Shown here in pieces: positions 55,470-63,579 of a DNA stretch of 64,000 nt. The notes beneath the pieces are model-generated. The model worked only from the letters and a program-made list of their open reading frames with translations, did not search any database and was not told the DNA's origin. The stretch comes from Sinorhizobium terangae (lineage in GTDB: Bacteria > Pseudomonadota > Alphaproteobacteria > Rhizobiales > Rhizobiaceae): positions 1 to 64,000 of the forward strand of contig NZ_WITC01000032.1 of the NCBI RefSeq assembly GCF_009601505.1, read 5' to 3'. The translations under genes were made by a program, and so were the position numbers. Position 1 is the first letter of the stretch. Every line of letters begins with the position of its first letter.

Positions 55470-56411
55470 TTACCCCCAGGCCGATGCTTCACGTTGCGTG
55501 AATTCAGCGGCATGGAGCTTGACGAAGTCATGCACCCTCGTCGGCGTCCTGCCGGTGAGTTTGAACAAGTCGTCCGTCATACGGTCGTAGCGCCCATCCG
55601 CGTGAAGCTTCGACATTACGGAAAGGTGGCTGGCGAGGTGATCCGACACGCCGAAGCCGCGCAGAGCCTCGATCCAGCCGGCAAGCGGCATGTTGCGATA
55701 CGTTATCTTGCGGCCCAACGCCTCGGAGAACACGCGCGCATAGTGCTCCAGATCCGCCGACTCGTAACCTGTCAGATTATAGACCTTGCCGATATGGGGC
55801 GCCGGCTCGTCAAGGATGACCGACACTGCGCGCGCCACGTCGACAGCCGAGACCGGCGAAGTCTTGCTGTCGCCGAGCGGCAACGCCAGTTCGTCGCGCT
55901 CCCTAACGCCGGCGGCGGCCAGCCGCAGGAAGAAGCCCTCGAGGAACACCGTCGGCCGCACGGTCACGACCGGAAGCCCCGACCACGCCAATGCCTGCTC
56001 CGCAAGCCAGTGGAGCTTGTGCTGCGGGCTGTCTGTGGTTTCGGTGATGCTCATCTGTGTCACCGTCATCTGCGACATGTTCACGAATGCCTCGACACCA
56101 TGGTGCCGCGCCACGGCGGCCGTGTTGACGGTGGCTTCCAGATAGGCCGGCGAAACCGACATGCCGAAATAGATGCGGGAAACACCCTCGATCGCGCGGT
56201 GCATCGATTGAAGATCGGTCAGGTCCCCCTGCACGACTTCGGCGCCGAGCCGCCTTAGACCCTCGGCACGCTCGTCTTCCTTGCGGACCAGCGCGCGCAC
56301 CCTTTTGCCCTTGGCGAGCAGCATTTCGGTGACGTTGCGGCCGATGGCGCCGAGATCGCCGGCGGCTCCGGTGACAAGGATCGGCCTCTCATTCACGGAT
56401 GTGGCGGTCAT
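55470..56411 (-). CDS. NmrA-like NAD(P)-binding protein
   Basis: 313 residues. N-terminal ILVTGAAGDLGAIGRNV is an extended-SDR nucleotide loop; the rest follows the NmrA/QOR2 pattern (VNMSQMTVTQMS, RPTVFLEGFF). Members are quinone reductases or redox sensors. The ATG at 56411 has AAGGAA upstream; the open frame to 56534 lacks family similarity. It is 40 bp after the nitrilase gene, probably co-transcribed. Confidence 0.85.
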   Translation of the reverse strand: MTATSVNERPILVTGAAGDLGAIGRNVTEMLLAKGKRVRALVRKEDERAEGLRRLGAEVVQGDLTDLQSMHRAIEGVSRIYFGMSVSPAYLEATVNTAAVARHHGVEAFVNMSQMTVTQMSITETTDSPQHKLHWLAEQALAWSGLPVVTVRPTVFLEGFFLRLAAAGVRERDELALPLGDSKTSPVSAVDVARAVSVILDEPAPHIGKVYNLTGYESADLEHYARVFSEALGRKITYRNMPLAGWIEALRGFGVSDHLASHLSVMSKLHADGRYDRMTDDLFKLTGRTPTRVHDFVKLHAAEFTQREASAWG

Positions 56412-56451
56412 ATTGAATTCCTTTCGATTACAATTTGTTGGAGCGGTTTGC

Positions 56452-57453
56452 TCAGACAATCTCGATGGTCTTGCGCTCATCGGCGGCGGCCCGCAGAAAG
56501 TCGATCCTGGACGGGGCGGTTCGCTCGTGAACATGCGGCGCCGGAGTCCGGTCGATCAGCAGGCTCAGCGTTTCGGGGCGGCTGTAGTGGCCAGCCGCAT
56601 CCATGAGCTTCTTGCGTTGGTCGATCAGGGCAAAGTCGAGATCGGCGATCACTTCGCCTTCGCCCTCCGTGATCGGCTCGCCGATGATCTGGCCCTCCGG
56701 ATTGACGATGGCGGTAAAGCAACCGCCGGAGATCGGCCCGATGGAACAGCCGGTATCCTTCATGATCTGGGCTTGCTGGTCGGCATAGAGCCACGCGGTG
56801 GCGTTGACCACGAAGCAGGCCGATTCGAGCGCATGCTGGCGGATGCTGACCTGCATCTTGTCCGTGAACGGCTGACCGTAAGCCGATCCAGGATACATCG
56901 CCGAATGGATCTGCTCGCCATCGGCGATGAGGGCGTAGCGCGCCAGCGGCATGAAGTGCTCCCAGCAGGCGAGTTGCCCGATGCGGCCGACGGCGCTGTC
57001 GACGGCGACGAGGCCCGAGCCGTCGCCCTGGCCCCATACGAGGCGTTCGTGATAGGTGGGCGTGAGCTTGCGGCGGCGCTGGATCAGCGTGCCGTCCGCG
57101 TCGAAGAGAAGCTGCGTATTGTAGATCGTGCCTCCATCGCGCTCATTGACGCCGATCGAGACCACCATGTTCGCCGCTTTCGCAGCCTCGCCGATCGCCC
57201 GCGTTTCGTCGGACGGGACCGTGACCGACTGTTCGAGGAGGCGCTGATGTTCCTTTCCCTGCATCATCTCGATCGCCGACTGTACAAAGGAGAAGTAGGG
57301 ATAGTAAGGGACGAGGGTCTCGGGAAAGGTAGCGAACCGGACGCCCTGTTTGCCCAGCTCACGAATCTTCTTCACGACTTTGGCGACCGTACCCTCTCGG
57401 CTGTACAATACGGGGCTGATCTGCACGGCGGCGGCTCTGACGATGGTGCTCAA
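56452..57453 (-). CDS. Nitrilase (aliphatic, Nit6803-like)
   Basis: 333 residues of the carbon-nitrogen hydrolase family. The catalytic triad is visible: Glu45 in FPETLVP, Lys129 in RRRKLTPT and Cys163 in LACWEHFMP. The CWEHFMP motif marks true nitrilases that turn nitriles into acids, rather than amidases. Substrate could be plant-derived nitriles such as indole-3-acetonitrile or cyanide adducts, but this is not visible. One TGTATATGCA site lies 44 bp upstream, linking it to the MarR regulator encoded next to it. Confidence 0.9.
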   Translation of the reverse strand: MSTIVRAAAVQISPVLYSREGTVAKVVKKIRELGKQGVRFATFPETLVPYYPYFSFVQSAIEMMQGKEHQRLLEQSVTVPSDETRAIGEAAKAANMVVSIGVNERDGGTIYNTQLLFDADGTLIQRRRKLTPTYHERLVWGQGDGSGLVAVDSAVGRIGQLACWEHFMPLARYALIADGEQIHSAMYPGSAYGQPFTDKMQVSIRQHALESACFVVNATAWLYADQQAQIMKDTGCSIGPISGGCFTAIVNPEGQIIGEPITEGEGEVIADLDFALIDQRKKLMDAAGHYSRPETLSLLIDRTPAPHVHERTAPSRIDFLRAAADERKTIEIV

Positions 57454-57496
57454 GCGATTATCCTTTCAGGTTGAGTTTCGAGTTCACGCCTTATGC

Positions 57497-57506
57497 TGTA
57501 TATGCA
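57497..57506. promoter_or_regulatory. MarR operator-like site before the nitrilase gene
   Basis: TGTATATGCA (57497-57506), followed by ACAT, matches the two sites at 58056-58065 and 58077-58086 at 9 of 10 positions and continues AAC like them. Confidence 0.6.
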
Positions 57507-57564
57507 ACATTGGAAATGAGAGCAGTTCCTGGAGGAACATGCAGCGTTGTTCGTCGGGTTTGCG

Positions 57565-58041
57565 TTAAAGACTTGCGGGTTCGTCGGGAGGAAGGCTGTC
57601 AGCCACGCTGACGATGGCGGTGATACCTTCCTCGCCGAGCAATTCCCTTGCCTTCGCCTGCGCCGATCGCCAAGCGGGCGCCGCGATAACCAACAGTTCC
57701 TTGCCCGCTTCCGATATGAAGACCGGACGGCTCCGGCCGCCCGCTTCGGAAGGGATCTCCTCGACCCAGCCTTCCGACAGAAGCGGCGCCAGATTGCGCG
57801 TGAGCGTTGAGCGATCCTGGTAGTTGGCCCGCCCGATTTCGGCGCGGCTTGCTCCGCCCAGCTTCGCGATCAGCACCAGCAGCGAAAACTGCGAGGCATT
57901 GACGCCGTGCGGCCGAAGTGCCTGGTCGTAAATGCCGGTTACGACGCGCGATATCCGACGCGTGCGGGTCATCACGCAATGGCGGGTGACCTCGCCTATA
58001 ACGCCTGCCTCGGCGGTCGGGGTGTTGCTGCTCGTCATCAT
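57565..58041 (-). CDS. MarR-family transcriptional regulator
   Basis: 158 residues. The winged helix is recognisable: QFSLLVLIAKLGGASRAEIG, the recognition helix NYQDRSTLTRNLAPLLSEGW and the wing with GGRSRPVFIS. The frame is open far upstream, but the ATG at 58041 or 58038 gives the normal family length. Two TGCATATGCA palindromes lie 15-45 bp upstream (58056-58086), suggesting autorepression. It leads a minus-strand series with nitrilase, NmrA, cupin and epoxide hydrolase genes, its likely targets. Confidence 0.87.
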   Translation of the reverse strand: MMTSSNTPTAEAGVIGEVTRHCVMTRTRRISRVVTGIYDQALRPHGVNASQFSLLVLIAKLGGASRAEIGRANYQDRSTLTRNLAPLLSEGWVEEIPSEAGGRSRPVFISEAGKELLVIAAPAWRSAQAKARELLGEEGITAIVSVADSLPPDEPASL

Positions 58042-58055
58042 GGGGCACTCGATAG

Positions 58056-58086
58056 TGCATATGCAACACAGAATGATGCATATGCA
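58056..58086. promoter_or_regulatory. Twin TGCATATGCA operators before marR
   Basis: Identical perfect palindromes at 58056-58065 and 58077-58086, each followed by AC, spaced 21 bp start to start (two helical turns). A third near-copy stands before the nitrilase gene. Size and symmetry suit MarR dimers. Confidence 0.75.
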
Positions 58087-58319
58087 ACGTTCTGTCAACG
58101 CCTGCTTCGACGCAGGACGCGACCAGCGGCTTGCCGTCCCGCCGCACAGGCGGGATTTGCGCAGTCTGCAGTTGAGACGACCAACCTGAAGCGGGGGGTC
58201 GGCCTGGCGCCGCTGAAGATAGTTTCGTTCGCCCCTGCACCAATACGGTGAGAGGATGACGAGTGCACAATTCTGCGATACTGTTTGTGCGCCGCACAAT
58301 CTGAAAACAGGCAAGGCTG

Positions 58320-59360
58320 ATGCCGGCAAATGCGAAGGTAACGCAACGGGCCCCACTCCGCGTCGACCTTGCCCTTCAGGGCGGCGGCGCCCACGGTGCC
58401 TTTACCTGGGGCGTGCTCGATCGCCTTCTGGAAGAGCCATGGCTGGTGATCGAGGGGATTTCCGGCACCTCAGCCGGAGCGATGAACGCGGCCGTCATGG
58501 CGCACGGCTATGCCCTCAACGGTGCCGAAGGCGCTCGCGAGGCCCTGGGGGCATTCTGGCGCAGGGTATCGGAGGCGGCGCGCTTCAGTCCATTCCAACG
58601 CGGCCCCCTCGATGTCCTGCTCGGCCGCTGGACGCTCGACCACTCGCCGGTTTTCGTGGCGATGGACATGATGGCGCGGGTGTTCTCGCCTTACAATCTC
58701 AACCCTACCGGCGCCAACCCGCTCCGCGCCATACTTGCGGAAACCGTCGATTTCGAGCGGCTGTCGACCAGTCAGACCAAGCTGTTTGTGACGGCAACGA
58801 ATGTCCGCACCGGCCGCGGGCGCGTGTTCCGCAACGGCGAGCTGACGCCGGACGTGCTGCTTGCTTCCGCATGCCTACCGGCGCTCTTTCAAGCTGTCGA
58901 GATCGATGGTGAAGCTTATTGGGACGGCGGCTACGCCGGCAACCCGACGATCACGCCGCTGGTTCGCGAATGCACATCGCAGGACACCATCCTCGTGCAG
59001 ATCAACCCGGTTGAAAGGCCGGGCACACCCCGGTCTGCGCGCGAGATCCTCAATCGCATCAACGAAGTCTCCTTCAACGCAGTCCTTTTAAAGGAACTGA
59101 AGATGATCGCCCTGCTTCGGAAGGTGGCGCAGGTGAAGGATGACGAGGGCGCACGCTGGGCGTCGATGCGGATCCACCGGGTCGCAAGCGACACCATGAC
59201 CGACCTCGGCTACTCCTCGAAGCTCAATGCGGAATGGGAGTTTCTGACCATGCTGCACAACGAGGGTCGAAGCTCCGCCGAGGCCTTCCTGGACGCCCAT
59301 GGCGACGATCTCGGCCACCGTTCGTCGCTCGATCTCGATATCTTGCTGGAAGGGATCTGA
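58320..59360 (+). CDS. Patatin-like phospholipase
   Basis: 346 residues with the patatin dyad: oxyanion GGGAHGAF at 21-28, nucleophile Ser51 in GTSAG, and catalytic Asp near 202 in WDGGYAGN. It should hydrolyse acyl esters of lipids or polyhydroxybutyrate. The ATG at 58320 follows AGGCAAGG. The permease gene starts 3 bp after its stop (coupled). In some rhizobia related patatin genes neighbour beta-hydroxybutyrate genes, but none is present here. Confidence 0.87.
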   Translation: MPANAKVTQRAPLRVDLALQGGGAHGAFTWGVLDRLLEEPWLVIEGISGTSAGAMNAAVMAHGYALNGAEGAREALGAFWRRVSEAARFSPFQRGPLDVLLGRWTLDHSPVFVAMDMMARVFSPYNLNPTGANPLRAILAETVDFERLSTSQTKLFVTATNVRTGRGRVFRNGELTPDVLLASACLPALFQAVEIDGEAYWDGGYAGNPTITPLVRECTSQDTILVQINPVERPGTPRSAREILNRINEVSFNAVLLKELKMIALLRKVAQVKDDEGARWASMRIHRVASDTMTDLGYSSKLNAEWEFLTMLHNEGRSSAEAFLDAHGDDLGHRSSLDLDILLEGI

Positions 59361-59363
59361 CCC

Positions 59364-60818
59364 GTGGGGCTTCTCGGCATTCTGATCGGGCTCGGGCTCT
59401 TGATCTCATTCGCCTTCCGGGGCTGGAGCGTGCTGCTGCTGGCGCCGGTTGGCGCCTTCGTTACCGCGCTCTTTGCCCGCGAACCGGCGCTGGCGCACTG
59501 GACGCTGACGTTCATGAACAGCGCGGCAGGTTTCTTCGCTCAATTCTTTCCGCTGTTCCTTCTTGGCGCACTCTTCGGCAAGCTGATGGAGGACAGCGGT
59601 TCCATTACCGCCATCGCCGATTTCATGATGCGGCGGCTGGGAAAGGACCACGCCATCCTCGCTGTCGTCGTCGCCGGTGCGCTGATCACCTATGGCGGTG
59701 TCAGCCTCTTTGTCGCCTTCTTCGTCCTCGGGCCGATGGCGCAGGAGCTGTTCCGGTCGACCGGCATTCCGCGGCGGCTGATGCCTGCGGCGATCGTGCT
59801 TGGAACGTCGACTTTCACCATGTCAGCATTTCCGGGAACGCCATCGATACAGAATGCCATCCCGATGCCCTTTTTCGGTACGACACCTTTTGCGGCGCCA
59901 GGTCTCGGCATCGTCGCTTCCGTTATCATGCTTTGCTTCGGCATGTGGTGGCTTCGTCGCGCAGCGGCGGTCGCACGCAGGTCCGGCGAAGGGTTCGGGG
60001 AGGGCGCACCCGCCACACCAGAACGTCTCGCTTCCGACGACCGGCTGCGCGAACGCGCCACGGTCGGCAGGGAATTCGACCCGGCCGAGATCGCACATGG
60101 CCAACACGCCGAAGCTGCGCCGTCAATCCTGGTCGCGATACTGCCGCTCGCCGTGGTCGTTCTTGTCAATCTCGGCATGACGCTGTTGATCCTGCCGGCG
60201 CTTGATCTCAGGTTTCTTGCGGACGAGCGCTGGGGCGGGACCTCCCGCTCCGCCGTCAGCGGTGTATGGGCTGTCGTGACGGCGCTGGCCGCCGCGGTTG
60301 CGACCGTCGTCGCGTTGAACTTCCGCCGATTGCCGACACTGCGCGCGACGATGGACGCAGGTGCCAATGCGTCCGTCCTTCCGGCGGTCGCGGTCGCAAG
60401 TCTGGTCGGCTTTGGAGCGGTTGTCGCGGCGATGCCCGCCTTTGCGATCGTACGCGACTGGGTGCTCGGTATCGGTGGAGGACCGCTCGTTTCGATCGCG
60501 GTGGCCACGAACACCCTGGCGGCGCTCACGGGCTCCGCCTCCGGCGGCCTCACGATCGCCCTCGACGCGCTTGGAAGCACCTACCTGATGCGCGCCCAGG
60601 AAACAGGTCTCGACCCGGCGCTGTTGCACCGTGTCGCGGTCATCGGCGCCGGTACGCTGGATAGCCTGCCCCACAACGGCGCAGTCGTTACCCTGCTTGC
60701 CGTTTGCGGCTCAACCCACGGAGAGAGCTACCGCGACATTGTCGTCGTCGGAATTATCGGAGCGATCCTCGCGCTGATCGCGGTCATCGTTTTGGGGACC
60801 ATTTTCGGCTCGTTTTGA
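59364..60818 (+). CDS. GntP-family permease
   Basis: 484 residues, about 12 hydrophobic segments, matching the gluconate/H+ symporter family (motifs GALITYGGVSLFVAFFVLGP and ALTGSASGGLTIALDALG). A polar loop near 205-245 divides two halves. GTG start at 59364 with AAGGGA upstream. Transport of a hydroxy acid such as gluconate or 3-hydroxybutyrate is plausible; the patatin partner favours the latter but this is inference. Its 3' end overlaps the convergent MFS gene by 108 bp. Confidence 0.85.
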   Translation: MGLLGILIGLGLLISFAFRGWSVLLLAPVGAFVTALFAREPALAHWTLTFMNSAAGFFAQFFPLFLLGALFGKLMEDSGSITAIADFMMRRLGKDHAILAVVVAGALITYGGVSLFVAFFVLGPMAQELFRSTGIPRRLMPAAIVLGTSTFTMSAFPGTPSIQNAIPMPFFGTTPFAAPGLGIVASVIMLCFGMWWLRRAAAVARRSGEGFGEGAPATPERLASDDRLRERATVGREFDPAEIAHGQHAEAAPSILVAILPLAVVVLVNLGMTLLILPALDLRFLADERWGGTSRSAVSGVWAVVTALAAAVATVVALNFRRLPTLRATMDAGANASVLPAVAVASLVGFGAVVAAMPAFAIVRDWVLGIGGGPLVSIAVATNTLAALTGSASGGLTIALDALGSTYLMRAQETGLDPALLHRVAVIGAGTLDSLPHNGAVVTLLAVCGSTHGESYRDIVVVGIIGAILALIAVIVLGTIFGSF

Positions 60819-62495
60819 TAGTCCCGTGAGAGGGAACGTTGCGACTGAGCAGTCGTCGGGTTCAACCTCTGACGCTGGGTCCTGGCTACGATCCTGCGCT
60901 TCTGGCAGCCGCCCAGCGCGCGCTTTCTCGTACCGGGCGATGCCGATCTTGATCGCCACCAGCACGGGCGCGGCGAATACAAAGAGCAGGGCGACTGCGT
61001 TGAAGGCCGTGTCGAAGGCGATCACGGTGGACTGACCTGTCACGGCCCGGCCGAGAAGGCCCGTCGCTGCCCGGCCTGCGGCTGCCGCGTCCATTCCTTT
61101 CGCGCTCAGCATGGCTGTCGTGGTCGCCAGGCGTTCGATGACCGCGGAGCGCCCCGACGTGACACTGGCGCCGAGCACCGCGACATTGCCGGCGACGTTG
61201 TGGTCGATCAGGGTCTGGAGTGCGGCGACCCCGATGAGGCCACCAAGCTGACGACCCGTATTGAAGAGGCCGATTCCGAAGGCGAGATTTCGGCTGTCGA
61301 GCTTGCTGAAGGCGATCAGGGTGATCGAGAGAAACAGGAAGCCGAGACCGAACCCGCGCAGCAGGATCGCCGCCATCATGTCATCCGCGCCGCTTTCGCT
61401 GGTCGATCCGGAGAGCATCCACATCGAAACCATGATCATCAGGATGCCAAAAGGCACGGTGGCGAACGGAGGAACGTGGCGGACCTGCATGAGAAAGGCG
61501 GCAAAGAGGAGTGCGCCGACGAAAAGTGCACCGCTCGGCAACAGCAACTGCCCGGCATCGGTGGGCGTGAAGGCGAGGACGGACACGGCAAACGACGGAA
61601 TCAAGTACGCGCTCCCGAACAGTGCGGCGCCGGCGACGAAACTGACGATGAAGGCGAAGAGAAAATCGTCCGATTTGAACACGGTTAAGTCGAGCAGGCC
61701 TTGGCCCCTTGCCAACACCTGTTGGCCGAGGAATGCCAGCAGAGCGGCCGCGCCGATCACGGCCAGCCACAGGATGCGCGGTTCCTCGAACCAGTCCCAT
61801 CGGCTGCCTTGGCTGAGGACATAGGTGAAACAGAACAGCGTGATGGAAATCAGCGAGAAACCGATCCAGTCAAACGGGCGGCGGTGTGCGGTCCTGACAG
61901 GCGTCGGGCTATCCGCGACCATCAGGAGCCCGGCAGCCGCCAGCGCGACCGGAACGACGCTGAAGAAGATCCATGTCCAGGATTGGCTATCGAGCAACCA
62001 CCCCTGAAGAGCGGGGGCGATCGTCGCCGGCGCGACAACGGACCCCATCGCAAACAGCGCCTGAAGGATGGGCTGCCGGGATTGCGGATAGGCGAGAAAA
62101 ATGATCGCCTGGCCGCCGACGAGCAGGGTGGCGCCGGAGAAGCCTTGAATCATGCGCAGTGCAATCAGCAGGTCCAGCTGCGTCGTAAAGGCGGCAACGC
62201 CGCACGCCATACCCATGGCGAGCGTCGAGGCGATAATCAGGCTCAACGGATTGATGCGGCTCACCAACCAGGGGACTGCCATGAAACCGATGAGCTTCAG
62301 AGCGGTATAGCCGACATCCAGCCATGCGAACTCGTCGGGAGTGGCATATGTGTCACCGATGATGTCGCCGCGTCCGAGCGACAGGACCGTGCTCGCGATC
62401 GCCTCGGTCAGCGTGGCCAGCACGATGCCCGCGATCAGAAGGGCTCCTGCCTCAGATCTTCCGCGGGCCGGTGCAACTGCGATGGCCGAGGTCAT
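60711..62495 (-). CDS. MFS efflux permease, EmrB/DHA2 type
   Basis: 594 residues with 14 expected membrane segments. DHA2 features include LIALRMIQGFSGATLLVGGQ and GIGLFNTGRQLGGLIG. The cytoplasmic tail after about residue 520 is long, acidic and low-complexity (QNDDRDQREDRSDNSDDDN) and is encoded antisense to the GntP gene; the usual end may once have been earlier. It overlaps the stop of the HlyD gene by ATGA, so they form an EmrAB-type pump extruding hydrophobic compounds. Confidence 0.88.
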   Translation of the reverse strand: MTSAIAVAPARGRSEAGALLIAGIVLATLTEAIASTVLSLGRGDIIGDTYATPDEFAWLDVGYTALKLIGFMAVPWLVSRINPLSLIIASTLAMGMACGVAAFTTQLDLLIALRMIQGFSGATLLVGGQAIIFLAYPQSRQPILQALFAMGSVVAPATIAPALQGWLLDSQSWTWIFFSVVPVALAAAGLLMVADSPTPVRTAHRRPFDWIGFSLISITLFCFTYVLSQGSRWDWFEEPRILWLAVIGAAALLAFLGQQVLARGQGLLDLTVFKSDDFLFAFIVSFVAGAALFGSAYLIPSFAVSVLAFTPTDAGQLLLPSGALFVGALLFAAFLMQVRHVPPFATVPFGILMIMVSMWMLSGSTSESGADDMMAAILLRGFGLGFLFLSITLIAFSKLDSRNLAFGIGLFNTGRQLGGLIGVAALQTLIDHNVAGNVAVLGASVTSGRSAVIERLATTTAMLSAKGMDAAAAGRAATGLLGRAVTGQSTVIAFDTAFNAVALLFVFAAPVLVAIKIGIARYEKARAGRLPEAQDRSQDPASEVEPDDCSVATFPLTGLSKRAENGPQNDDRDQREDRSDNSDDDNVAVALSVG

Positions 62496-63526
62496 GGCGC
62501 GCTTCCCGTGTCGACCGCGACGCGCGCGGACAGGCCGGGCACGAGGCGGCCGGGCATCGGATTGCTGGCAAACCGGATCTTCACGGGAACACGCTGGACG
62601 ACGCGAACGAAGTTGCCTGTTGCATTGTCGGCCGGGAGCAAGCTGAAGGCTGACCCGCTGCCGGGTGCAAAGCTGTCGACCACGCCTTCAAGCGCTCCGC
62701 TCGGATAGCCGTCGATGGTGATGCGGACGCGCTGACCGGCCTGGATATGTTCGACCTGGGTCTCCTTGAAATTGGCCACGATCCACACATCGTTGACCGG
62801 AACGATATCGAGTAGTGGGACGCCGGGCGTAACAAACCGGCCGATGCGGACCTGACGGTTGCCGATGACGCCGCCGACGGGTGCGCGGACCACGGTGCTC
62901 TCGAAATCGATCTCAGCGAGATCGCGCGCGGCCCGTGCCTGGGCCACCGCAGCGACGGCCGCCTCGCGCTGGGCGGCAAGGACGGCGATGCGCTGCTGCT
63001 GCGCCTCCAGCGTTGCGGCGGCAGCCGACACGCTCGCCTCGGCTCTCGTTCGCGCCGCGTCGCTTTCATCGACATGGGCCTGACTGATGGTGTTGCTGCG
63101 GATGAGTTCGCGGCGGCGGTCATAGGCCTTGGTCGCCAGGTCCAGCTCCGCAACGGCGGAACGCCGCTGAGCCTCGGCCTGCCTGATCATGGCATGCTGG
63201 AGCTCAGTCTCCGCATCGACATTGGTGAGGTGCGCCTCGGCGGCTGCGACGTTGGCTTCTGTCTGCGCAAGGCGCGCGCGATAGTCGCGATCGTCGATGC
63301 GGAACAGAACGTCACCCGTGCGGACCGCCTGATTGTCCTTGACCTCTACCGCCGTGACATAGCCCGCGATCTTTGGGGCGAGCGAGGTGACATCCCCGCG
63401 GACATAAGCGTTATCGGTCGACGTTGCGCCGCTGGAACGGGCCCAGGCCCAGCCGGCCGCCACGACGACCACCGCCCCGAGGCACAGCGCCAAGCCGACG
63501 ACCTTTTTCTTGTTGAGTTGCGCCAC
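62492..63526 (-). CDS. HlyD/EmrA-type membrane fusion protein
   Basis: 344 residues. N-terminal membrane anchor (VVGLALCLGAVVVVAAGWAWA), then TDNAYVRGDVTSLAPKIAGYV, which is the EmrA/HlyD half-lipoyl signature, a helical hairpin rich in Ala/Arg (about 80-200) and the closing APVGGVIGNRQVRIG. The start is GTG at 63526 with GGAGG upstream. It connects the MFS pump with an outer-membrane channel. Twin palindromic operators stand just before it. S. meliloti emrAB is known, from memory, as TetR-repressed and flavonoid-induced. Confidence 0.88.
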   Translation of the reverse strand: MAQLNKKKVVGLALCLGAVVVVAAGWAWARSSGATSTDNAYVRGDVTSLAPKIAGYVTAVEVKDNQAVRTGDVLFRIDDRDYRARLAQTEANVAAAEAHLTNVDAETELQHAMIRQAEAQRRSAVAELDLATKAYDRRRELIRSNTISQAHVDESDAARTRAEASVSAAAATLEAQQQRIAVLAAQREAAVAAVAQARAARDLAEIDFESTVVRAPVGGVIGNRQVRIGRFVTPGVPLLDIVPVNDVWIVANFKETQVEHIQAGQRVRITIDGYPSGALEGVVDSFAPGSGSAFSLLPADNATGNFVRVVQRVPVKIRFASNPMPGRLVPGLSARVAVDTGSAP

Positions 63527-63536
63527 GACGACCTCC

Positions 63537-63579
63537 GGTAATGTGCGTTACCATCACATTTACGGTAATGGCTGTTACC
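63537..63579. promoter_or_regulatory. Twin TetR-type operators before the EmrAB-like genes
   Basis: GGTAATGTGCGTTACC (63537-63552) and GGTAATGGCTGTTACC (63564-63579), both 16-bp inverted repeats with GGTAA/TTACC arms (GGTAAT at left, GTTACC at right), 27 bp apart start to start. Typical of TetR-family repressors. Confidence 0.75.
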
